Origin: a bacterium 210820-DFI.6.37
GTDB lineage: Bacteria; Bacillota; Clostridia; Peptostreptococcales; Anaerovoracaceae
Assembly (NCBI GenBank): GCA_020558355.1
Contig: JAJCKG010000005.1
Coordinates: 62,001 to 126,000, forward strand
Reading direction: 5' to 3'
Length of the DNA stretch: 64,000 nucleotides
Under the pieces are notes generated by a model. The model did no database searches. It was not told the origin of the DNA and saw only the letters and a list, made by a program, of their open reading frames with translations. Shown here in pieces: positions 52,174 through 59,943 of this stretch; within the stretch, counting starts at the first letter, position 1, and the number at the start of each line of letters is the position of its first letter. The translations under genes were made by a program, and so were the position numbers.

Positions 52174-55100
52174 CTACAGCTTCTTAAAGTACTCGATCAG
52201 AATTTCTTTCATATAATGGTACCGCCGGGCATAGGTGTTGTCCACCCGGATCAGCTCAAAATTATGCTGACGGCACAGCTCCTTTTTCCTGCGGTCCCGG
52301 TCCCGGACAGCGCTGTCCAGAAGATGCTCCTTGCCGTCCAGTTCAATGGCAAGGACCGGCAGCTCTTTGCCGCCTCCCGCTTTTTCGTATACGACAAAAT
52401 CAAAGCTTCCCGTATAAAAAAGAGGGTCCGACCCGTGCTTTTCATCGAAAACGTGGGAAATGCCCACCTCCCGGTGAATGACATATTTTTTCCCGGCCAC
52501 CAGAATATTGCTCAGCGCGTGGTCCAGGGTCTCCAGAAAAGCGGCCTCCGTTTCGGTGCTGTAGGGCTTGATTCCCAGCGCCCGGGTCGCCGCGGTCTTT
52601 GGCGTGACCTGGGAGGTTCCGTTGGTGCGAATGTACTCTACCAGCTCATAAAGATCGTCGCTGTCCTGGCCCTGATGCAGCCGCTCCAGATTCCGGCTGC
52701 TGGAAAAGAGCACCAGCTGTTCTCTGGCCCTGGAGGTTGCCACATTGATCAATTCCTTATTATTTTTCAGCCACCCATAGGTCTTTTGAAAGGTCTGATC
52801 TGTCACAGCCAGGGAAAAGAGAATCACATCCTTCTCATCCCCCTGAAAGGCGTGGACTGTTCCGCACTGAACATCCTCGATTCCGCTTTCCCGCAGGCAC
52901 TGATTGATGTAATCCCTTTGGTTTGCAAAGGGCGTGATGACGCCGATTTTTTTATCCCGGTTTTCCCGGATATATTCTAAAATCTTAGCCGCCTCAGCAG
53001 GCGCTGTATTTCTTTGAACCGCCGTATTCTCCTCCAGATCCACATAAAGCAGCGGGTCCTTTTGCCAGGCGCTGCTGTGAATCTTCAGCTTGTTATTGTA
53101 GTATTTTTTATTGTTAAAGCCGATGATCTTTTCGTGACACCGATAATGGTAGCTGAGCAGGATCTCGTCGCTGACCGAATCGCAGGCCAGATAGGTTTTA
53201 TAAATCGAGTTTTCGATATAATCGTATTCCTGCCCTACCCGGTACCGCTTTCTCAGGGCCTGATTGTTCCTGGGGTCCAGCACAATGACCGGACTCAGCT
53301 GCTGCGGGTCTCCCACCAGCATAAGGTTCTCGCCCCGGATGATGGGAACCAGAGAAACAGCGCAGTTGCACTGACTGGCTTCATCGATAATGACCATATC
53401 AAAATAAGGCTTTGGAGGTCCAAGCCTGTGGGCGGAAATACAGGTTGTGATCACGATGGGGAAGATTCTGAGAAACTTTTTCAGATTTTCCTCCTGGCTC
53501 AGATACCGGTTAAACTCCCTGGTCCGCTCCTCTTTCGGTCCCTCCGCGAGAACGATATCCAGCAGGTCCTGATTTTTCGGTTCTTTCAGCCGCTGGATGT
53601 ATTTTGCGGAAATGTAATAAAGGTACTTGCCAAACTCCTCTTCATCCTGATCGATCAAAGGCTTTACATCCTCTTCCCGGACGCTTCCAGCGGCAGCCAG
53701 GCGCTGCTCCACCTGTCTCAGCTGACGGCCCTGCAGCTCCGCCTGAAGGGTCAGATTCCGCTGCTCCTGAAGCAGCCGCTGGATGGCCTCTTTTCGTTCC
53801 TCCAGGTCCAGCGTTTCTTCATACTTTTTCAAAAGTCCGGACAACTGACGGGTCCGCTGGATCTTGTCGCCTTTGTTTCGTTTCAGGGTATTGTCGTAAA
53901 CCTGGATTTGGGAAGTCTGCTGATAAAGCTGCCGGATATCCTCCAGCGCTTCTTCCGTCTTTTCCGCGTTTCCCAGGCGGACCACCGGCAGCGGCACGGG
54001 CTTTCCCTTGTAGGTCAGCTTCCGCAGTTTTTGGAACACCCCATCGATAGGATGGTTGTTATGAGAAGCGAACAGTACGGTCCTTTCATTGAAAAAAGCC
54101 GTGGTAATGGTGTTCAGGATGGTGCTGGTCTTTCCGGTCCCAGGAGGTCCCTGGATGTAGGAAAGGGGATATTTCATGCCGTGATGGATGGCCAGAAGCT
54201 GATCCAGATTTACCCGCCGGTCCATGAGGGCCAGAGGATACTGCTTTCTCCGGACCGGACGCTTTGTCAGCTCTCCAAAAAAGGCCCGAACGGGAAGCGT
54301 GGCGCTGCCTGTCTCATACATTTCCACAATGGCCGAGTATTCCTGATTCAGATCCAGCAAAAGCTCCCGGTCTATGGTCATCAGATAGGGCCGGTCATCC
54401 ACGCCCCGAAGCCGCGGGTTGAGCTGTGTAATCAGGTCTTTGATCTCTTCCTGATGATTTTCGAAATCGTCTAAAAGGCTGCTGTATTCCTCCGGCAGAA
54501 AGCGGCGGACGCTGAGCTTTTCCCCTTCCAGCGTAAATTCTCTGCAAATGGTAATCTCCTCATCCGCAATCAGCCTTCTCCCGGCCACATCGAAGTTCAT
54601 TTTCCGGTAAGCCATCACATACAGCCCTCTGTCCGTAGGGACGCTCAGCAGATTCATACAGAGCTGACGGATCTGTTTTTTCTTTTTTTCCCGCTCCGAT
54701 TGGTGACGGTGCTGAAACTGCCGGACAATTTCCCGAAACTGCTCCGGCTCCAGCTTGTAAACACCGCGCTCCGTCTTTTCTCCGTCCAGACCGGGAATCA
54801 ACGCGAAATCGCTCTTGTAAGGGGTTGTGTCCATTCTGCTGCAGTCGGCCAGATAATTGAGGATCTTCAGATTGACCGAATGCCCAAACAGCTCCCTGTA
54901 CTGATAGGGATCCCGTTGTATGTCCTCCACTAAACGGCGGTTCACCGGATGAAATGAACCCTCTACTACTCCGGAGGACAGGATGGAATCGATATAGATC
55001 CTGTGAAAGTCCTTCAGCGCGTATTTGGACAGATGAAGACCCGATACACTGAGGGACCGGTCTTTGATATGCAGGTCGTTGATGCCGATCCAGTATCGGG

Positions 55101-55188
55101 TCACTTCGCCGTTTTTATTTTTATATTCAATACTGAGCCACCGTCCTTCGTGAATGGCCCGGAAAATATCACGGTTGATCGTATTCAT
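52174..55188 (-). CDS. WYL-like / SF1 helicase / nuclease-like fusion protein
   Basis: 1004 residues. The first 60 residues (HEGRWLSIEYKNKNGEVTRY ... SVSGLHLSKYAL) resemble a WYL ligand-sensing domain. The core is a Upf1/Dna2-like SF1 helicase: Walker A IQGPPGTGKTSTI near 345, VVIDEASQCN near 600, GDPQQLSPVI near 630, then SYHYRCHEKIIGFNN, TVHAFQGDEKDVILFS and NVATSRAREQLVLF. A coiled-coil insertion of about 180 residues separates motifs I and II. The last 130 residues (YTGSFDFVVYEK, LAIELDGKEHLLDS, RRKKELCRQHNFELIRVDNT) match a DUF2726/PD-(D/E)XK-like nuclease. Such fusions occur in defence-type genes, but no partner is present. Confidence 0.82.
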   Translation of the reverse strand: MNTINRDIFRAIHEGRWLSIEYKNKNGEVTRYWIGINDLHIKDRSLSVSGLHLSKYALKDFHRIYIDSILSSGVVEGSFHPVNRRLVEDIQRDPYQYRELFGHSVNLKILNYLADCSRMDTTPYKSDFALIPGLDGEKTERGVYKLEPEQFREIVRQFQHRHQSEREKKKKQIRQLCMNLLSVPTDRGLYVMAYRKMNFDVAGRRLIADEEITICREFTLEGEKLSVRRFLPEEYSSLLDDFENHQEEIKDLITQLNPRLRGVDDRPYLMTIDRELLLDLNQEYSAIVEMYETGSATLPVRAFFGELTKRPVRRKQYPLALMDRRVNLDQLLAIHHGMKYPLSYIQGPPGTGKTSTILNTITTAFFNERTVLFASHNNHPIDGVFQKLRKLTYKGKPVPLPVVRLGNAEKTEEALEDIRQLYQQTSQIQVYDNTLKRNKGDKIQRTRQLSGLLKKYEETLDLEERKEAIQRLLQEQRNLTLQAELQGRQLRQVEQRLAAAGSVREEDVKPLIDQDEEEFGKYLYYISAKYIQRLKEPKNQDLLDIVLAEGPKEERTREFNRYLSQEENLKKFLRIFPIVITTCISAHRLGPPKPYFDMVIIDEASQCNCAVSLVPIIRGENLMLVGDPQQLSPVIVLDPRNNQALRKRYRVGQEYDYIENSIYKTYLACDSVSDEILLSYHYRCHEKIIGFNNKKYYNNKLKIHSSAWQKDPLLYVDLEENTAVQRNTAPAEAAKILEYIRENRDKKIGVITPFANQRDYINQCLRESGIEDVQCGTVHAFQGDEKDVILFSLAVTDQTFQKTYGWLKNNKELINVATSRAREQLVLFSSSRNLERLHQGQDSDDLYELVEYIRTNGTSQVTPKTAATRALGIKPYSTETEAAFLETLDHALSNILVAGKKYVIHREVGISHVFDEKHGSDPLFYTGSFDFVVYEKAGGGKELPVLAIELDGKEHLLDSAVRDRDRRKKELCRQHNFELIRVDNTYARRYHYMKEILIEYFKKL

Positions 55189-55273
55189 AAGAAACCTCTG
55201 CTTCAGGGCTAAGCCTTGTCTTTTCTCCTGTAAAAATTTAAATCGGTTTCTTTTATCTTATACGAAAACCGCC

Positions 55274-56158
55274 TTAATGGCAATACCGCCTCTGGGACAA
55301 AAGCAGCCCCGCCAGGGTCAGAACTACGCCCGCTCCCGCCAGCGGCGTCAGCCGTTCATGGAGCACCAGCGCGGAGGTAATCACCGTAATAACCGGAACC
55401 ATATAAATGTATACGCTGGTCTTCACCGCGCCCAGGACTTTTACGGCGAAATTCCAGGTCACAAAGCACAGAGCCGACGCTCCCAGGCCCAGAAACAGAA
55501 GATTTGCCAGATTTGCGGGCTCTGTAAACCGGCTGGCCCGCAGATGGAAGTCGAAAAGAAACAGAGCGGGGATCATAAAGAGGATACCGTAAAAGAAGAT
55601 CCTCCTTGTGGTCAGGATGGTGGAATAACCGTAGGCGCTGATTTTCCTTGTCAGCACGGAATAGCAGGCCCAGACCGCCGCCGCGGCCAGCGCCAGCAGG
55701 TCGCCTCTCAGATCCAGCTCCATTCCCTCTCCGGGAAAGCTGATGAGGCAAATCCCCACCATAGCCGTCGCGAAACCGGCAAAAAAGGAGGCGCTCAGCT
55801 TCTCTTCCCGCTTCATAAAAAGGCGGGACAGCACTGCTGTGAAAAAAGGAGCGGCTGAGACAATGACCCCTACATTGGAAGCCATTGTGTAGGTAAGGGC
55901 GATGTTTTCCAGCAGATAATATAGACAGATTCCGCAAAGGCCCGCGGCGGCAAAGGTCAGCTCCCGCCGCGCCCCGGTCCCTCTCAGCGCGTGAGGACAG
56001 GCCAGCAGCAGCGCCGCGAAGCCCAGCGCAAAGCGAAAAAATAAAATTTCTACGGGCTGAAAATCCACCAGCAAAAGCTTGGTGGAAATAAAAGTGGTTC
56101 CCCATAAAAGGATGGTAAATAACGCCGCCGCGTGTCCGGCTGTATGTTTATGCTCCAT
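55274..56158 (-). CDS. EamA/DMT-family transporter
   Basis: 294 residues with ten predicted helices in two homologous halves: LLWGTTFISTKLLL at the start of the first and VWACYSVLTRKISAYG of the second; VSAAPFFTAVLSRLF and PVITVITSALVLHERL are the paired EamA signatures. Probable metabolite exporter of unknown substrate. The start overlaps the AraC-type gene by 11 bp, so that regulator probably controls it. Confidence 0.92.
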   Translation of the reverse strand: MEHKHTAGHAAALFTILLWGTTFISTKLLLVDFQPVEILFFRFALGFAALLLACPHALRGTGARRELTFAAAGLCGICLYYLLENIALTYTMASNVGVIVSAAPFFTAVLSRLFMKREEKLSASFFAGFATAMVGICLISFPGEGMELDLRGDLLALAAAAVWACYSVLTRKISAYGYSTILTTRRIFFYGILFMIPALFLFDFHLRASRFTEPANLANLLFLGLGASALCFVTWNFAVKVLGAVKTSVYIYMVPVITVITSALVLHERLTPLAGAGVVLTLAGLLLSQRRYCH

Positions 56159-56996
56159 GGCTGCTTTCCTTTTTGTCCTTTGTCTTCTTATCCCGCGCGA
56201 TATCCCGATACGCGCCGGGAGTAAGTCCGATAAACCTGGTAAAATAGTTGGTAAAGTGGCTTTGATCAGAAAATCCGGTGGCCAGTGCCGCTTCTCCAGG
56301 GGAAACGCCTTCCTGCAGCAGCGCCTTCGCTTTATTCACCCGGACCGCTTCCAGATACCGGTACGGGGTCACGCCCTTTTCCTTTGTAAAGGCCCTCAGC
56401 AGTGTGGATTTGCTCAGCCCCGCGCAGCCGCACAGCTGACTGAGGTGGATCCGCTCCGCGTAATGCCGCTCTATAAAGCCGCACGCCTTTTCAATTTCCG
56501 CCCTGCACTCAGGCAGCCGGTAATCCCGGCAATTCCCGTACTTTTGTGTCAGGATAGCTACCAGCACCAGCAGCAGCTCTTCTTTTTCCAGACCCTCAGA
56601 CCGCTCCATGATCCGGCTGTGAAGCCTTCGAAGACAGTCCGCCGCCTCCTGGTCTCGGACCACGCTGCGCAAAAATCCGGGCAGGCTCCGGGGCCGACCG
56701 GGTTTCGCTTCCCGCATCAGGTCCAGCATGACCTCCTTTGGAATATTAAGGCCCCGGTAATCCAGGGGTTCTTCCCCTTCTCTGTCGCAGGAATGATTAT
56801 CTCCGGGATTCAGAAGCATAATATCCCCCTTGCTCAGCGTATATTCTTTATTCTTGCAGGAAAAGCGGCGGGCGCCGTCTTCCACAATGCCGATCACATA
56901 ATGCTCATGAAAATGATTGGGGAAAGGCTGGGAAAACCGGCAGGCTTCAATCTGCAGATCCGCGTCAAAAACTACGGCTGGGATGGATTTTTTCAT
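56148..56996 (-). CDS. AraC-family transcriptional regulator
   Basis: 282 residues. The N-terminal cupin-type domain has FPNHFHEHYVIGIVEDG and GDIMLLNPGDNHSC. The C-terminal pair of helix-turn-helices has HLSQLCGCAGLSKSTLLRAF and GEAALATGFSDQSHFTNYF, then FIGLTPGAYR. A ligand bound by the cupin probably governs the downstream EamA transporter. ATG follows AGGAGGAACTACTT. Confidence 0.94.
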   Translation of the reverse strand: MKKSIPAVVFDADLQIEACRFSQPFPNHFHEHYVIGIVEDGARRFSCKNKEYTLSKGDIMLLNPGDNHSCDREGEEPLDYRGLNIPKEVMLDLMREAKPGRPRSLPGFLRSVVRDQEAADCLRRLHSRIMERSEGLEKEELLLVLVAILTQKYGNCRDYRLPECRAEIEKACGFIERHYAERIHLSQLCGCAGLSKSTLLRAFTKEKGVTPYRYLEAVRVNKAKALLQEGVSPGEAALATGFSDQSHFTNYFTRFIGLTPGAYRDIARDKKTKDKKESSHGA

Positions 56997-57152
56997 AAGT
57001 AGTTCCTCCTGTCTGCTTCTTATTTTATCAGATGAGCGGCCTGCGGGTCTTGTAATATATCTTCATTTTTCTTCGTTATAAACAGGTACAAAAATCGGCC
57101 CTGTGCCGGGCCGTATTTGTTCCTGGCGCTTCCGCCGCATAGCGGTCCATTT

Positions 57153-57605
57153 TTAAAGAAGCTCCAGCATCTGCCGCGGATTATCAGCCGCTTTTACTTT
57201 TTCAAAGGCCTCTTTAATCACGCCCTCCTCATCGATCAGATAAGTGGTACGCACAACGCCCATGGTCTTTTTACCGTACATATTTTTTTCTTTCCATACG
57301 TCGTAGGCCTTGATGGCTGTAAGCTCCGGATCAGAAAGGAGCAGGAAAGGCAGGCTCTGCTTTTCCTCAAAGCGTTTGTGGGAGGCCACTGTGTCCTTGC
57401 TGACACCGATGACCACCGCGTCTTTTTCCTGAAACGAAGGGTACAGCTGACCGAACCCGCACGCCTGCTTTGTGCAGCCGGGGGTATTGTCTTTTGGATA
57501 AAAGTATAGAATAACTTTTTTCCCTTTAAATTCTTCCAGCGTATGGTTCTGTCCGTTCTGGTCCGGCAGGTTAATGGCCGGAGCTTTTGTTCCTGGTTGC
57601 AGCAT
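57153..57605 (-). CDS. bcp: Thiol peroxidase, BCP/PrxQ type
   Basis: 150 residues. KVILYFYPKDNTPGCTKQACGF has the peroxidatic Cys (TPGCT) and the resolving Cys five residues on, the atypical two-Cys PrxQ arrangement. It reduces hydrogen and organic peroxides. Last gene of perR-rbr-bcp; an inverted repeat (57674-57682 with 57705-57713) without T-run separates it from the rubrerythrin gene. Confidence 0.95.
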   Translation of the reverse strand: MLQPGTKAPAINLPDQNGQNHTLEEFKGKKVILYFYPKDNTPGCTKQACGFGQLYPSFQEKDAVVIGVSKDTVASHKRFEEKQSLPFLLLSDPELTAIKAYDVWKEKNMYGKKTMGVVRTTYLIDEEGVIKEAFEKVKAADNPRQMLELL

Positions 57606-57730
57606 GATTGTATCCTCCTTATTTGTTTTCCTCTTTTTACAGGCTGCCGTTCCGCTTTTTTTACCAGAGGCAGGAAAGCGGCAGAATTTCCATAATGGGT
57701 CTCCGCCGCTTTCTTCGAGGAATCCTGGAA

Positions 57731-58387
57731 TCAGTAATTTTCCTTGCGAACTTCAAAATAGCTCTGCGCGTGTTTGCAAACCGGGCAGACATCCGGAGCC
57801 TCTTTTCCGGTTACCATGTGTCCGCATACTCTGCATTCCCATACAGTCTCTTCCTTCTTTTCAAAGACCTGTTTGGTCTCTACATTATTGAGCAGGGCCC
57901 GGTACCGCTCTTCGTGGCTCTTTTCGATGGCGGCCACTCCCCGGAACTGCTCGGCAAGCTCCGGAAAGCCTTCTTCATCCGCTTCTTTTGCCATGCGCTT
58001 GTACATTTCGGTCCATTCCTCATTTTCACCCTGAGCGGCGTGAAGCAGGTTTTGCGCTGTATCGCCCAGCTCTCCCAGGGCCTTGAACCACAGCTTCGCG
58101 TGCTGCTTTTCATTTTCAGCGGTCTTTAAGAATAATTCCGCGATTTGCTCGTAGCCCGCCTCTCTCGCAACCTCGGCAAAATATGTATATTTATTTCTTG
58201 CCTGGGATTCTCCCGCAAAAGCTTCCCACAGATTCTTTTCTGTCTTTGTTCCGGCATACGGGTTGTTTCCCGCCGCTTCTTCTACTTCTTTAAATTTTGA
58301 CGCGGGCTGGCGGCAAACCGGGCACTGAGCCGGAGCCTCTTCTCCCTCGTGTACATAACCACATACTGTACATATAAATTTTTTCAT
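57731..58387 (-). CDS. rbr: Rubrerythrin with rubredoxin domains at both ends
   Basis: 218 residues. An N-terminal rubredoxin-like domain ([20 protein letters not shown]), a di-iron ferritin-like domain ([44 protein letters not shown] with the Glu/His ligands), then a second rubredoxin-like domain ([20 protein letters not shown]). Usual rubrerythrins have one rubredoxin domain. The enzyme reduces H2O2 in anaerobes. I use ATG 58387 after GAGGAGAAAAGAA. It lies 57 bp after the perR-like gene. Confidence 0.95.
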   Translation of the reverse strand: MKKFICTVCGYVHEGEEAPAQCPVCRQPASKFKEVEEAAGNNPYAGTKTEKNLWEAFAGESQARNKYTYFAEVAREAGYEQIAELFLKTAENEKQHAKLWFKALGELGDTAQNLLHAAQGENEEWTEMYKRMAKEADEEGFPELAEQFRGVAAIEKSHEERYRALLNNVETKQVFEKKEETVWECRVCGHMVTGKEAPDVCPVCKHAQSYFEVRKENY

Positions 58388-58444
58388 TTCTTTTCTCCTC
58401 TTCATTCTTATCCTGTTTTTTGACTTCCCTGAAAGGGCGCGGGA

Positions 58445-58819
58445 TCACCGCTGCCTTTCTTTTTCCTTACATTCCGGACAGATATAACGCATGCACAGAT
58501 CATAGGACTGGAGCTGGATTCCTGTTTTTTCTTCCAGCAGTTCTTTCAGGTCCGCTACATGGATGTCCTGAATTTTTCCGCAACGGTCGCAAAAAATGTG
58601 TTCATGGGCGTTCAGGATCTTGTCGTAATGGTCCGGCTGCCCTATGATGGAAACCCGCCGGATAATCCCCTGCTCCGACAGGATCCCCAGGTTCCGGTAA
58701 ACCGTCGCCATGGAAACAGAAACTCCCTTTTCTTTGCATTTCATAAAAACTTCTTCCGCGGTCAAGTGTCCTTTTGACTCGTTGATTACGTTTAAAATGT
58801 CCTTTCTCTGTTTTGACAT
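58445..58819 (-). CDS. perR: Fur-family peroxide/metal regulator, PerR-like
   Basis: 124 residues. A winged helix (HLTAEEVFMKCKEKG ... SMATVYRNLGILSEQG) and a dimer domain with HYDKILNAHEHIFCDRCGKIQD and CPEC, so both CxxC zinc pairs are present. The Fur family includes Fur, PerR and Zur; position before rubrerythrin and peroxiredoxin favours PerR. I start at ATG 58819 with GGAGGAG just upstream; the longer frame uses TTG. A perfect 33-bp palindrome lies 20 bases upstream, presumably its own operator. Confidence 0.88.
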   Translation of the reverse strand: MSKQRKDILNVINESKGHLTAEEVFMKCKEKGVSVSMATVYRNLGILSEQGIIRRVSIIGQPDHYDKILNAHEHIFCDRCGKIQDIHVADLKELLEEKTGIQLQSYDLCMRYICPECKEKERQR

Positions 58820-58838
58820 AAACTCCTCCGGATGGTTC

Positions 58839-58871
58839 AATTAAAATTAAGAATGATTCTTAATTTTAATT
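58839..58871 (-). promoter_or_regulatory. Operator: 33-bp perfect palindrome (PerR/Fur box type)
   Basis: Arms 58839-58854 and 58856-58871 are perfect 16-base inverted repeats around a central G; the core ATTAAGAATGATTCTTAAT resembles Per/Fur boxes. It sits directly downstream of the -10 box, where a bound repressor blocks transcription. Confidence 0.85.
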
Positions 58872-58872
58872 T

Positions 58873-58901
58873 ATTGTATAAGAGATTCTCTACTGTGTCA
58901 A
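58873..58901 (-). promoter_or_regulatory. Promoter of the perR-rbr-bcp operon
   Basis: Minus-strand perfect TTGACA (58901-58896), 17-base spacer, TACAAT (58878-58873). The operator follows immediately. Confidence 0.9.
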
Positions 58902-59057
58902 GTGTTTTTTATACTTCCAGTACCTCAGCCCGAAGTTCACAAAGATCACCGCATACAGGATGAATAAGACTACAAATATGATAAACAGCGGGCTTTCCGG
59001 CCCGTCCGCGTCACTTCCCTTCTCAGCTCCGCAATTGGGATTTTTTATTTCAGCTGA
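58890..59057 (-). other. Open frame for a small membrane peptide without a start codon
   Basis: An open minus-strand frame ends at TAG 58890 and encodes a strong hydrophobic helix (SPLFIIFVVLFILYAVIFVN) followed by FGLRYWKYKKHLTQ. It runs back to a stop near 59060 and has no ATG, GTG or TTG in a useful place. It may be a remnant or use an unusual start. Its 3' end overlaps the perR promoter. Confidence 0.3.
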
Positions 59058-59611
59058 TTTCCGTCAGAAAAGGCGGTGCCCACCGCTTCTCCCAGCTTCA
59101 GATACTTGTGGCCTGCCGGATCATAGGAAATCGCGCCAAGCCTGGCAGGATCGATATTTCCCGCTTCATCCAAAACCGCTTCATCCGCGCTGACGTTTAC
59201 GATTTCGGCAACAATGCGCAAGGTCGCGTCATACTGGTTGATTTCTTCCACTTTACATTCCAGAGAAACGGGCAGCTCCTGGATAACCGGCGCGTCGACA
59301 AATTCGCTTTTCACAATATGAAAGCCCGATTTTTCCATCTTTTCCGGCTCATCGTGTCCGGATACAATTCCCACATAATCCGCTGCTACCAGATTTTTCA
59401 CATCGGCGATTCCTACGGTAAAGGCTCCCTTGGCCTTAATATTATCCGATGTTTTGTGGCGAACTCCGATGTTGATCTGCAGCCGGTTGGAATTGACGAT
59501 CCCACCGTAAGCTACGTTCATGGCGTCGGCTTTTCCCTCCTCACTGTAGGTCGCTACGATCAGGACTGGCTGCGGATAGATGTACGGCTTTGCTCCAAGA
59601 TTTTTTCTCAT
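59045..59611 (-). CDS. Flavin reductase family protein
   Basis: 188 residues, FMN-binding split-barrel fold. PVLIVATYSEEGKADAMNVAYGG and GVRHKTSDNIKAKGAFTVGI are the family blocks (flavin and NAD(P)H contacts). Members of this group in anaerobes act as flavoredoxin-like electron carriers or reductases. ATG follows GGAGGAACCTTAA. It lies upstream of, but is separated by a promoter from, the perR operon. Confidence 0.88.
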   Translation of the reverse strand: MRKNLGAKPYIYPQPVLIVATYSEEGKADAMNVAYGGIVNSNRLQINIGVRHKTSDNIKAKGAFTVGIADVKNLVAADYVGIVSGHDEPEKMEKSGFHIVKSEFVDAPVIQELPVSLECKVEEINQYDATLRIVAEIVNVSADEAVLDEAGNIDPARLGAISYDPAGHKYLKLGEAVGTAFSDGNQLK

Positions 59612-59853
59612 TTAAGGTTCCTCCATTCTACTGTAATCGGAATTTCGCTCGCCGCGCCAGGAAGGCGGGGATCAGGCAAGATTCTGTGTTTTGATTCTAT
59701 GTTAAGTATATGCTTTTAAGGAAAGAAACGCAAGATTATCCGAAAGGGCTGGCGGGCTAAAAGCAAATCGGCTCCGCAGGTCTGAAGCTGTCCAGCTGCC
59801 GGCTGGGGCGAGGGAAAAAAGGCCGCTTGGCACGCCGCCGGATCCAGACACAG
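59612..59853. other. Gene-free interval upstream of the flavin reductase gene
   Basis: The promoter of the flavin reductase gene should lie here; 59680-59725 is AT-rich (TTCTATGTTAAGTATATGC). Beyond it I see no frame with a ribosome site and no known RNA. Confidence 0.4.
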
Positions 59854-59885
59854 AAAAAAGCCGGAACGCAAGCTCCGGCTTTTTT
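59854..59885. terminator. Terminator after the leucine-rich-repeat gene
   Basis: AAAAAAGCCGGA (59854-59865) pairs perfectly with TCCGGCTTTTTT (59874-59885), 8-base loop. The U-run on the minus strand ends the transcript of the surface-protein gene; it also works on the plus strand. Confidence 0.92.
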
Positions 59886-59943
59886 CTGCATAACTTATTA
59901 TTACTAGGAACTTTATAGAAAAGGAAGTTCTATCCTATCTCTA

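Noticed and set aside
57674..57713. Terminator between rbr and bcp
   Set aside because: The 9-bp stem lacks a T-run on the minus strand, so it is more likely a processing or stability hairpin.
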